Source of the DNA: Pseudobacteriovorax antillogorgiicola
Lineage (GTDB): Bacteria > Bdellovibrionota_B > Oligoflexia > Oligoflexales > Oligoflexaceae
Direction of reading: 5' to 3'
Assembly: GCF_900177345.1 (NCBI RefSeq)
Contig: NZ_FWZT01000005.1
Location: 298,162-362,161 of the forward strand
DNA: 64,000 bases
The translations under genes were made by a program, and so were the position numbers. How positions within the stretch are numbered: position 1 is the first letter of the stretch; each line of letters starts with the position of its first letter. The notes below the pieces were generated by a model. The model was not told the DNA's origin. It searched no databases and was given only the letters and a program-made list of their open reading frames with translations. Shown piece after piece: positions 17,512 through 25,273 of the stretch.

Positions 17512-19007
17512 CATCCCTTGGGCTTATCCCCCAAGATATTCTTAGCCACCAGAGAAAGATTAAACGGTCTCTGGCAAACCAACACAAGGAATACATTCCG
17601 GTGATCGACACCTGTCGCATCGAAAATGGCGGGATCATAGACCCCAAGGAACTTGCTAATTTAGTGAAGGAGCCCAGTGGCTTTGTAGCCTTTGTTCCCG
17701 CTGCTGGTGCCGCGTCCCGATATTTCAAAGAATTGCGTCCCCTCGAAGCGGCTCTTGAAAGTGAAAACATCGACGAGATAACCAGTGAGATCGATCGTTT
17801 GCTTGCCTTAGGTGCCAAAGAGTGGGCTCTCCCTGAGTCTGTCCATCATGCTCTCGAACAGGGTCCGGATTTTGCCTTTGCCAACCGCCAGATCATGATT
17901 CAAGACATCAATCTGCCGAAGGCTCTCCAACCCTGTATGGCCACCGGAGAAAGTTTTCTGGATCTCAAGCTTGCGGAGCACCAAAAACTCAAGGGCCTGG
18001 AAGCCCAAGTTTTTGTTACCCCCCCCGGTCAACAACAAGACTTCCAAGATCGAGTCTCAGTAGACCAACCACCTTTTCACTTCACCGAGCAAGGGCCTGA
18101 GCTATCGACCATTAGGTTCAAACCTGATGGGGAGCCATTGGAACTTGAAGATGGCAGCTACTCTCCAGTTCCGGCTGGCCACGGCACGTTGGTCAAGTTA
18201 TTTCCAGAGATCAAGGAAAAGTTTCCGCAAGGCCACTCGATCTTCATTCGTAATATCGACAATATCACCGGCACGAGTGCTACTTGTATCGATCAAACAG
18301 CCCACTTTTTAAGAACCCACCAAACGGTATTAGAGAGAATTCAAACAATTCGCCAAGCTATAGACGTCAAAGATCGAGACAGCTACAAGCAAGCCGCGAT
18401 ATCTTTGATGGCTGATATGAAGGTGAGAATATCTGAGGATCAAGAATCATTCACCCAGACGCTAGCACCTCACTTGCAGGACCTTTTCCGCTTGCAAATG
18501 GGCCTTTTTCACTTCAATCATCAATGCCCAGAAATCTTTGGCATCGATGATCATTGGGAGTTGATCCAGTATTTGTACCAGAGACCGGTAAACTGCTTGG
18601 GCCAAGTTCCAAACCTCGGGCACGATGTGGGCGGGACCCCTCTATTCGCAGAAATTGAAGGGGGTACAGCCACGATCTGCCTGGAAGTTCCTCACGCAAG
18701 CCCTGATGATAAGGCTAACTTTTTAGGTAACCCTAAAAAGGCCACCCACTTCAATCCCGTGTTCGTGGCAGCCGAACTGGTGGACGACCCTTCCATCTAC
18801 CTGAGCGACACAACCCCATTCTGGGTGATGGCGAAGAAAAACTTTATGATGGAATCGGTTGTCTACCATGAGACCGTACTTTACGAACTGCTCGGTAACA
18901 GCATCATGGCCAATGCCATCTTTCCCGCCATTCCCAGAGATCTTTTCAACCCTCATAAAACCGCTGCTGACACCTGCAACCATAGCATTGACGAGTGGTT
19001 GGTATAG
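17487..19007 (+). CDS. DUF4301 family protein
   Basis: A 506-residue protein of the uncharacterised DUF4301 family, at the usual family length. Visible family blocks: FVPAAGAASRYFKEL near residue 68, a nucleotidyltransferase-like G-A-A-S-R signature; GTLVKLFPEIKEKFP and HSIFIRNIDNITG near 231-260; and GQVPNLGHDVGGTPLFAEIEGG near 375. The GAASR and NxDN elements suggest a sugar-nucleotide transferase-like fold, but activity is unproven. Cytoplasmic. Coupled to the upstream gene by a 25-base overlap. A strong inverted repeat follows the stop. Confidence 0.85.
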   Translation: MPIDEQKLTSLGLIPQDILSHQRKIKRSLANQHKEYIPVIDTCRIENGGIIDPKELANLVKEPSGFVAFVPAAGAASRYFKELRPLEAALESENIDEITSEIDRLLALGAKEWALPESVHHALEQGPDFAFANRQIMIQDINLPKALQPCMATGESFLDLKLAEHQKLKGLEAQVFVTPPGQQQDFQDRVSVDQPPFHFTEQGPELSTIRFKPDGEPLELEDGSYSPVPAGHGTLVKLFPEIKEKFPQGHSIFIRNIDNITGTSATCIDQTAHFLRTHQTVLERIQTIRQAIDVKDRDSYKQAAISLMADMKVRISEDQESFTQTLAPHLQDLFRLQMGLFHFNHQCPEIFGIDDHWELIQYLYQRPVNCLGQVPNLGHDVGGTPLFAEIEGGTATICLEVPHASPDDKANFLGNPKKATHFNPVFVAAELVDDPSIYLSDTTPFWVMAKKNFMMESVVYHETVLYELLGNSIMANAIFPAIPRDLFNPHKTAADTCNHSIDEWLV

Positions 19008-19027
19008 ACGAGAATTTGACATCATCT

Positions 19028-19066
19028 GGATGAAAATTGCCCGCCTGTGATAGGCAATTTTCATCC
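19028..19066 (+). terminator. 14-bp perfect inverted repeat after DUF4301 gene
   Basis: GGATGAAAATTGCC (19028-19041) and GGCAATTTTCATCC (19053-19066) are exact reverse complements around an 11-base loop, starting 20 bases after the stop at 19007. The 3' arm supplies a TTTT run. Likely terminator. Confidence 0.7.
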
Positions 19067-19174
19067 ACTAGGGCTAAGTCTTAAATCCTCATCCGTTTTT
19101 TGCGATAGTGTCCCTCAAATGAATTGAGCTAAACCGTCAAAATTCGCCAATGCCTTGCTGTGCAAGCTTTACCC

Positions 19175-19202
19175 TTTGCCCAACCTAGAATCTGTCTACA
19201 AT
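19175..19202 (+). promoter_or_regulatory. candidate sigma70 promoter for the 19243 gene
   Basis: TTTGCC (19175-19180) and TACAAT (19197-19202) with a 16-base spacer, about 40 bases before the start codon at 19243. The -10 is good (5 of 6), the -35 is weaker. Confidence 0.35.
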
Positions 19203-19242
19203 AACTAAGTAACAGAATTTCTCATTAGCAAGGAGATGGTTC

Positions 19243-19506
19243 ATGCCACAAGTGGATAAGGATTCTTTTAAAACCGCACTTATCGAGCTTGGTCACAACC
19301 CAGCCGACTACTCGGGTAAGAAGCTTTCCATCGATGGGATGGCGGCGCTCTACGAACTTGATAGTGAGATTATTTTAGATGCTATTGACCAAAAGTCGAT
19401 TGCAGCCCACTATGACTATGCCAACGATACTATTTGGGTCGACGCTCTTGATGCAGCCCACTTTTACTATTGCATAAGGTCCGAGGCCAATCTATATGCA
19501 CCATAG
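19243..19506 (+). CDS. small protein, possible excisionase/MerR-like fold
   Basis: An 87-residue protein with AAGGAG before its ATG. The order of elements (SIDGMAALYELDSEIILDAIDQKSI helix-turn-helix, then AAHYDYANDTIWVDALDAAHF, a wing followed by a helix) is like the small winged DNA-binding domains of excisionase and MerR proteins. This is inference from pattern, not a family match. It is 39 bases upstream of the LysR gene and probably co-transcribed with it. Confidence 0.55.
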   Translation: MPQVDKDSFKTALIELGHNPADYSGKKLSIDGMAALYELDSEIILDAIDQKSIAAHYDYANDTIWVDALDAAHFYYCIRSEANLYAP

Positions 19507-19545
19507 GTGTTGAATACTGAGCATTTTTGAAGAGATCGAGTTCCC

Positions 19546-20460
19546 ATGAGCCTGCTGACCCACTTAAACTTGAATTACTTACGGATATTTTTAGTGGTGT
19601 TCCGCACTCGCAGTATGACACAGGCAGCAAAGGAGCTCCATCTCACTCAATCCGGTGTCAGTCAGCAGATTAAGTCTCTTGAAGAAACCCTTCAGATCAC
19701 CCTCTTCGACCGTATCAACCGGCGCATTATACCCACTTCGGAAGCGGAAATACTTTACAACGAATGCTCCCGGCGCCTTGATGATCTAGAAGCGGCGCTA
19801 CGACAGATCTCTAATCAGGAAAAGGTTCTTAAAGGCAAAGTCAAAATTGGTTTTCCACCTATTTTCGGCAATCACACCATCGTTCCCATCATCACGGAAT
19901 TTGGCAAAGACTACCCCGGAGTTCGCTTCGACTTAAGGAACGGTTTAGCGTCCGAGATGATACCGCTGCTCCTTCAAGGTCAACTTGATTTCGCTTTCGT
20001 AGATTCATTTGTTACAGATTCTTACTTGATCCAAAGGCCGGTTGCTGCTGAGAACCTTGAGTTAATATGCCATAAGAACATCCTTGAGGAGTATGGCCCC
20101 TACCGCCACAGCATGGAGTTCTATGAAAAGCTTCCTTATGTTTCCTATACGGAGAGCGAATCGATTCTCAACTCCTGGTTTCAAGCGAACTTCAACCGAA
20201 CGATCTCTGAGCCAAACATTCGAGCAACAGTGATGGATTGTAATGTGGCAGCCACTCTAGCAGTAGCAGAGATCGGCGCGTCTATTGTTCCACAAGATCT
20301 AGCTCAAAATTTACTAAGCCACAACAAGCAGATTTCCATATTATCGAGCCAGACTAAAGTGACGAACAACATTTCCGTAGTTCACCTTAAAAAGCGCACT
20401 ATGGGCGCAGCTGCACAGCAATGCTATGAGTGGATTTCAGAGTCCTTAACCAAAATGTAG
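19546..20460 (+). CDS. LysR-family transcriptional regulator
   Basis: A 304-residue protein of standard LysR length. The N-terminal winged HTH is clear: NYLRIFLVVFRTRSMTQAAK, then ELHLTQSGVSQQIKSLEETL (residues 8-47). The co-inducer-binding domain follows from residue ~90 (KVKIGFPPIFGNHTIVPIITEF). LysR regulators usually control an adjacent or divergent operon. Here the only close neighbour is the small upstream gene on the same strand, so the target is unclear. Confidence 0.9.
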   Translation: MSLLTHLNLNYLRIFLVVFRTRSMTQAAKELHLTQSGVSQQIKSLEETLQITLFDRINRRIIPTSEAEILYNECSRRLDDLEAALRQISNQEKVLKGKVKIGFPPIFGNHTIVPIITEFGKDYPGVRFDLRNGLASEMIPLLLQGQLDFAFVDSFVTDSYLIQRPVAAENLELICHKNILEEYGPYRHSMEFYEKLPYVSYTESESILNSWFQANFNRTISEPNIRATVMDCNVAATLAVAEIGASIVPQDLAQNLLSHNKQISILSSQTKVTNNISVVHLKKRTMGAAAQQCYEWISESLTKM

Positions 20461-20555
20461 TCACCGGCGCCATAGCATGCATGTCTTGTCTGATAGGGTA
20501 AACTTGGACATAAGCTTCGCTAATTTTAAAAATAAAGTATAACTAATTTTGAATT

Positions 20556-20583
20556 TTGGATTGCTTTTTGTAAAACATATATA
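20556..20583 (+). promoter_or_regulatory. candidate promoter upstream of serB leader region
   Basis: TTGGAT and TATATA boxes with a 16-base spacer in very AT-rich DNA. If used, transcription would begin near 20590, almost at the start of the small frame at 20598 and about 250 bases before serB. Confidence 0.35.
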
Positions 20584-20597
20584 AACTTACAGAGGAA

Positions 20598-20756
20598 ATG
20601 GAACGGGATCACCTTACAAACTGTTTTTCGCCATCCAGCTTTTTCACTACTTCCGATTACTGTGTCAATCCTATCCGCCTAGCCCGTTCCGTCCTCATGA
20701 GTCCTACCACTTGCCTAACTGCCAGCAAACGCCTTCCCTCAACAGCCACGGCCTAA
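20598..20756 (+). CDS. possible 52-aa Ser/Thr-rich small ORF in serB leader
   Basis: ATG at 20598 preceded by AGAGG only two bases away, which is closer than usual. The frame has 8 Ser and 8 Thr among 52 residues, plus 3 Cys. The position, in the leader of a serine-biosynthesis gene, would suit a regulatory leader peptide. No attenuator hairpin was confirmed. It may be chance. Confidence 0.25.
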   Translation: MERDHLTNCFSPSSFFTTSDYCVNPIRLARSVLMSPTTCLTASKRLPSTATA

Positions 20757-20840
20757 GCAGCCAGATAGCGTTGCAATCGCTTTTTTCCTAGGCTTGAGGT
20801 AGGATGTCGTTTCGTTTGTATGACGTTTTTAAAGAGAGTC

Positions 20841-21662
20841 ATGATGGCCCGATTGAATCTGATCGTTAGTAACCAGGCTGCCTTCCAAGTACCAAGCCAC
20901 TGTGGCCAAAAAAAACATACAGGAATCCATGATCAGGTGTTTTATTCATGGCAAGCTGATGCCGTGGACGATGCCACTCAAAATTTGCGTAAGACGCTCA
21001 ATCAACAAGGAATCACTGCCATTCTTTGGCAAGAGTCTCCTATCAAAGCAGCGTTTTTCGACATGGACTCTACGGCCATTGGTCAGGAGACTATCGTCGA
21101 GCTTGCTGCATGTGCAGGCAAAGGTGATGAGGTCCATCGGATTACCGAGGAAGCCATGGCGGGCAAGCTTGATTTCGAAGAGGCCTTGCACAAGAGAGTT
21201 GCGACCCTCAAGGGCCTATCAACGGGTATTTTCGAGCAAGTCCAGAAGCGGCTTGTCATCAACCCTGGCTTAAGAGAATTTAGCCGCCATGCAAAGGCGC
21301 AAGGGATTGCTCTATACTTGGTTTCCGGTGGCTTTATTCCTTTCGCGCAGCGAATTGCGCAAGAACTAGGCTTTGATGGAGTTCACGCCAATCACCTAGA
21401 CACAGCCAACGATCAACTGACAGGTACAGTATCAGGAACGATTGTGGATGGCGCCGAGAAAAGGAATTTCCTAGAGACTACTGCTCGCCTTAAAGGGTTC
21501 GAACCATGGGAAACTCTCGTTGTCGGTGATGGTGCCAATGACTTGCCAATGATGAAGCTGGCTGGAATCGCTATTGGATACCACCCCAAGCCTCTTCTGA
21601 TCGACCCATCACACGGCGCAATCTATGACAGTCACCAAACTCTTATTTCGGTTATTGATTAA
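20841..21662 (+). CDS. serB: phosphoserine phosphatase
   Basis: A HAD-superfamily phosphatase that makes L-serine from O-phosphoserine, the last step of serine synthesis. Motif I is FDMDSTAI (nucleophile and acid/base Asp). Motif II is LVSGGF. Motif III/IV is VVGDGANDLPMM with a lysine upstream. The cap segment GQETIVELAACAG matches SerB (E. coli MDSTAIQIECIDEIA). About 273 residues from the ATG at 20841, chosen because AAAGAGAG precedes it; an upstream ATG at 20820 has none. A short N-terminal region precedes the HAD core. It is followed 23 bases later by the leucyl aminopeptidase gene, so the two may form an operon. Confidence 0.9.
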   Translation: MMARLNLIVSNQAAFQVPSHCGQKKHTGIHDQVFYSWQADAVDDATQNLRKTLNQQGITAILWQESPIKAAFFDMDSTAIGQETIVELAACAGKGDEVHRITEEAMAGKLDFEEALHKRVATLKGLSTGIFEQVQKRLVINPGLREFSRHAKAQGIALYLVSGGFIPFAQRIAQELGFDGVHANHLDTANDQLTGTVSGTIVDGAEKRNFLETTARLKGFEPWETLVVGDGANDLPMMKLAGIAIGYHPKPLLIDPSHGAIYDSHQTLISVID

Positions 21663-21685
21663 TTACATATCACACAGAGGAAACG

Positions 21686-23131
21686 ATGCTCAAATTCCAC
21701 AAGACCTTGAAATCAGCTTTGGCAAAGGCAAGCCATCTATCGTTTGTTGCTAGCGAATCAGCCTATAAAAAGGGGCTCTATAAAAAAGTATTGGATGAAG
21801 AGCTCTTTAGCATGATGTCATCGGAGCTGAAGAAAGCTGAAGCAGGACTTTCCGGCAAATGCTTTAACTCCTATACCGCCAATAAAAGCATTCGCACGGT
21901 GAGCTTCGCGGTTCTGCCTCAAAAAGTCTCCCGAGGTAATAGCCCCACCCGGAAGGAATGGGTTTACAAACATACCGCAAGCATCGAAAAGCACGAAAAT
22001 AGCACTATCATCCTCGTTCTCGATAAGGAAGATCACTATGTTGCTGCTGCCAGCGCTATTGCGCGGCGCGTCCGACTCTACTCCCAGAAAACCGGAGATA
22101 CCGAAAAGCGGAGCTTTCATGTTGTCGCTATTGATGCATCTGGAAACGAGATCGCACCCAACAAGCGGGTGAGTGCCGTCGCGGATGGGGTTAGCTGGGC
22201 TTGTATGGCTGTGGACACTCCTCCCAGCGATTTCAATCCTAAAGCCGTCGCTGCTGCTGCCAAAGCCCTATTTAAAGGCAATAAGTCTGTTAGCAGCAAA
22301 GAAATTCAGGGCAGCAAGCTCGTTGAGGAAGGGCTTAACGGTATTTTTGCCGTTGGCAAATGCGCGGTTGAGGCCCCTCGAATGTTGATCTTAGATTACA
22401 AGCCTAGCAAAGCCTCTAAAACTGTGGCTCTTATTGGCAAGGGCGTGACCTACGACACTGGAGGATTGAGCCTTAAGATCCAGGGTAACATGGTGGGCAT
22501 GAAATCTGATATGGGTGGCGCAGCCGCAGTGGTCGGTGCCTTTAAATCACTAGTAGATGCCAAGTGTTCTCATCGAGTCATCGCCATCCTCGGCCTTGTT
22601 GAAAATGCCATTGGACCAGAGGCCTACAAGAATGACGACATCATCACCATGCACTCCGGCAAAACAGTGGAGATCAACAATACCGATGCTGAAGGTCGCA
22701 TTGTGCTCGCTGACTGCGTATCCTACGCGGCCCGGACCTATGAACTCGATCTCGTTGTTGATGCTGCCACCCTAACGGGAGCACAAATGATTGCAACTGG
22801 TCTGCTCCATGCCGGAGTTGTCAGCAATGAAGATAAGGTTGAAGATCTCGCTATGAAAGCAGGCAAGTCTTCTGGAGACTTGGTATCACCTCTTCCCTTC
22901 GCTCCAGAATTCTTCAAAGCTGAATTTAGTAGCAAGGTCGCCGATATGAAAAACTCGGTGAAAAATCGAATGAACGCTCAATCTAGCTGCGCCGCTCAGT
23001 TCATTCATAACCATATTGAAGACACCGAAACACCTTGGCTTCACATAGATCTTGCCGGTCCTTCATTCGTTGGTGGTCTCGGGTCTGGCTTTGGAGTAGC
23101 GCTGATGTTTGAAATTGTAGAGAACCTGTAG
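21686..23131 (+). CDS. pepA: leucyl aminopeptidase, M17 family
   Basis: A 481-residue cytosolic leucyl aminopeptidase removing N-terminal residues from peptides. The family signature NTDAEGR is at residues 332-338 (metal-binding Asp334 and Glu336, catalytic Arg338). The metal/catalytic block GKGVTYDTGGLSLK lies near 252-265 (Lys and Asp). MKSDMGGAAAV follows with the second catalytic lysine region. The N-terminal half is the less conserved regulatory domain. AGAGGAAA precedes the ATG. Slightly shorter than E. coli PepA (503). Followed by a hairpin terminator. Confidence 0.9.
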   Translation: MLKFHKTLKSALAKASHLSFVASESAYKKGLYKKVLDEELFSMMSSELKKAEAGLSGKCFNSYTANKSIRTVSFAVLPQKVSRGNSPTRKEWVYKHTASIEKHENSTIILVLDKEDHYVAAASAIARRVRLYSQKTGDTEKRSFHVVAIDASGNEIAPNKRVSAVADGVSWACMAVDTPPSDFNPKAVAAAAKALFKGNKSVSSKEIQGSKLVEEGLNGIFAVGKCAVEAPRMLILDYKPSKASKTVALIGKGVTYDTGGLSLKIQGNMVGMKSDMGGAAAVVGAFKSLVDAKCSHRVIAILGLVENAIGPEAYKNDDIITMHSGKTVEINNTDAEGRIVLADCVSYAARTYELDLVVDAATLTGAQMIATGLLHAGVVSNEDKVEDLAMKAGKSSGDLVSPLPFAPEFFKAEFSSKVADMKNSVKNRMNAQSSCAAQFIHNHIEDTETPWLHIDLAGPSFVGGLGSGFGVALMFEIVENL

Positions 23132-23151
23132 AAATTCAAGTCTCCGACTCC

Positions 23152-23185
23152 AGGCAGGCCCAGAGCCTGCCTTTCCTTTCTTTCA
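23152..23185 (+). terminator. Rho-independent terminator after pepA
   Basis: AGGCAGGC (23152-23159) and GCCTGCCT (23165-23172), 5-base loop, followed by TTCCTTTCTTTC. Located 20 bases after the pepA stop. Confidence 0.8.
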
Positions 23186-23290
23186 TTTGCACTAGCGCCT
23201 AGTCGGTTTGAAGCCTCGGCGTTGTTGACTTTGTCACTCGCTCGTCACCGTACTCCGCACGTATGGCCGAGAATTCAACTTGACTAAGCA

Positions 23291-24739
23291 CTAGTCCAAA
23301 AGACGGCGAGTCAACCAACGCCCTTGAGGCAAAAACCAGCCAATACCAAGTGCGCTTTCTAGTGGAAAGTCGCTATTATAGATTCCATTATTTACAATGG
23401 GTCGCTTCAACTGGGAGTCAGTGACACGCAGGTTGATAAAGACGTCTTCTGTAACAAAGGCCCGATAGAAAAAGTGAGACCCCACAGCCAAAGTTAGCCC
23501 CGACGACACCTTATCATCCACTTTCACCCATTGAAATGTAGGTCCTCCTTGAAAATGAAGTCCAAAACTACCCACTGGGGTAAAAAGGGTTGGACCGATA
23601 GAGAAATAAAGCATAGCGCCCAAATCAAGTACCTCGTGGAGGCTTTCGGGGTTACTGCCTTGCTCATAGCTCAATTGGTAGAAGTGTGTCCTCGCAGACA
23701 CGTAGTCATCAAGAATCAAGTCCCAGGCATCAAACCCACGGGGATGGTTGATTCTCGTGACTCCAAAGCCAGACATGAACCTCGGGAGGTTATACTTCTC
23801 ATCCAAATTCTCGTGTGAAAATGTATCCCAGATGCGATTGGGAGCTTCGTATAATAAAGAGTTCGGAAACAAGCTAAGGGCAAGATTTAAGAAATGATTT
23901 TCTTTCCGACTCTTGCCGTCATTCAAGCTCCCAAGGGGTGTGCTGGATTCCGCGACAACTCTATTTTTATGAATATCAAAATATCGACCATGAAGAAGTG
24001 GATTCTCAGGATCGATATTTAGGAACACAACACCATTGGCATTCTGGTTAAAGGCTATTTGTAGCAGATGCTGACCACCAAGTAAGCTCGGGTTGAGTGA
24101 CTCATCGAAGCTGAAATTTAGCAAAGACAATTCGTACTTAATCTGATCGTTGAATACATAGCGAGGACACGGAGCACCCTGGTCCTGCTTCTCGATCCAA
24201 TACTCTACCAACTGATCTCCGACCAACTCATCCTCATGGGCTGGTGGTAGAACAAGGTAGTTGGGGCAATAGGCCTCTGATAGGTCTCTATGATTGGTAT
24301 AAAGGTGAAGGTAGGTAGGGCAGTCCCACATCGCCCCTGTATACCAATCTGTAGCGAGCAACCCTAAGCCGGAGACATCTCCTTGCAGCAAACTTACCAA
24401 AGTTAAGCCGAGATTTGGCAAAATGGAACCAGCCCACCGAGGTTTACAAGATACTGACATCGACCGCGAACCTTGCTTAAACGTCCAAGAACTATCGCGA
24501 GTCAGCTCTAAGACCTGAGGAGCTTGAAAGTGTTCTCCCGACCCAAGCTGAAACCAATTGGGACGATGATTGGTGTCCACAGAAACAAATTGCTTTCTGC
24601 CAGCCAACGTTCCACAAGAGGAGATCAGCAAGGAAAGAAGTGACGTCATGAACAAAGACTTCAGCCATGAGTCCTTGAAACCCGCTGGAATGAAGCTGAA
24701 TATATGGAGGTTGCTCAGACAGAGACAGCACTTAAACAC
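23291..24739 (-). CDS. predicted lipoprotein, possible outer-membrane beta-rich protein
   Basis: Up to 482 residues from a GTG at 24739. An internal ATG at 24649 begins directly at the signal peptide (MTSLLSLLISSCG) and may be the true start, giving 452 residues. The lipobox is LISSC. The segment GDVSGLGLLATDWYTGAMWDCP resembles the D-x-x-T-G-A-x-W end of PEGA-like or similar lipoprotein domains. The C-terminal third has alternating strands with aromatic ends (LYFSIGPTLFTPVGSFGLHF; ALGIGWFLP), as in outer-membrane barrels. Function unknown. It lies 13 bases downstream of the MAPEG gene's stop. Confidence 0.6.
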   Translation of the reverse strand: MFKCCLCLSNLHIFSFIPAGFKDSWLKSLFMTSLLSLLISSCGTLAGRKQFVSVDTNHRPNWFQLGSGEHFQAPQVLELTRDSSWTFKQGSRSMSVSCKPRWAGSILPNLGLTLVSLLQGDVSGLGLLATDWYTGAMWDCPTYLHLYTNHRDLSEAYCPNYLVLPPAHEDELVGDQLVEYWIEKQDQGAPCPRYVFNDQIKYELSLLNFSFDESLNPSLLGGQHLLQIAFNQNANGVVFLNIDPENPLLHGRYFDIHKNRVVAESSTPLGSLNDGKSRKENHFLNLALSLFPNSLLYEAPNRIWDTFSHENLDEKYNLPRFMSGFGVTRINHPRGFDAWDLILDDYVSARTHFYQLSYEQGSNPESLHEVLDLGAMLYFSIGPTLFTPVGSFGLHFQGGPTFQWVKVDDKVSSGLTLAVGSHFFYRAFVTEDVFINLRVTDSQLKRPIVNNGIYNSDFPLESALGIGWFLPQGRWLTRRLLD

Positions 24740-24752
24740 GAAGGTTCCAAAT

Positions 24753-25175
24753 TCAAAAGAGGCTCATTAAAAACGAATACACACAGAGTATGCCAAGAGT
24801 CAGCAGGGGCCACAGGGTCAAGTGCATTCCCACAACCCGCCATTTGAAATTCATCTTATCTTGAATCAAGGCCCGGTAGTGAAGTACCCGACCAGCAAAA
24901 ATCGCAATTCCAATGGGGTGACAGACCCAGGCAGGCACCTGATTACTGATCTCGACAAGGTAAAGAAGTATTAGTAGTAATGGAACGTACGACGCAAAGT
25001 TCAGGTGTGCACTGACAACACCAACAATCTCTTCCCCTTGACCAGTTCCTAAGGAAACCTGATGCTTGCGACGAGCTGCGATGGTATCTAATGACATTTT
25101 CATGTATAGGCAAGCCAGCAGACCTGCATAAAATCCTGTAAGCACGAGACCTCCCCAATAAATACTCTCGGCCAT
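24753..25175 (-). CDS. MAPEG-family membrane protein
   Basis: A 140-residue protein with four predicted transmembrane segments, the size and topology of MAPEG proteins (membrane-associated eicosanoid/glutathione metabolism). The family-specific pattern is visible: GVVSAHLNFASYVPLLLILL near residues 52-71 (A-H-x-N-x-x-x-Y-x-P) and GRVLHYRAL near 94-102. Bacterial members are often glutathione transferases of unknown substrate. The neighbouring lipoprotein gene follows on the same strand. Confidence 0.85.
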   Translation of the reverse strand: MAESIYWGGLVLTGFYAGLLACLYMKMSLDTIAARRKHQVSLGTGQGEEIVGVVSAHLNFASYVPLLLILLYLVEISNQVPAWVCHPIGIAIFAGRVLHYRALIQDKMNFKWRVVGMHLTLWPLLTLGILCVYSFLMSLF

Positions 25176-25273
25176 GGTTGATCATAGCCAAGATCGAGGG
25201 GCCATTATGAATTTAAGCCTCCTTTTTTTCAAGGAAAACGCAAGTTTTTATCAAGCCTCATACCAAGCCCCCG

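Larger units (their letters stand above)
20461..20840 (+). other. 380-base intergenic region before serB
   Basis: No long gene. It holds a promoter-like pair (TTGGAT 20556-20561, TATATA 20578-20583, 16-base spacer) and a 52-codon frame beginning at ATG 20598 that is described separately. The remainder is pyrimidine-rich with no obvious repeat. Confidence 0.45.

Noticed and set aside
22173..22388. Small open frames inside pepA
   Set aside because: Out-of-frame shadows of a gene with clear active-site motifs.
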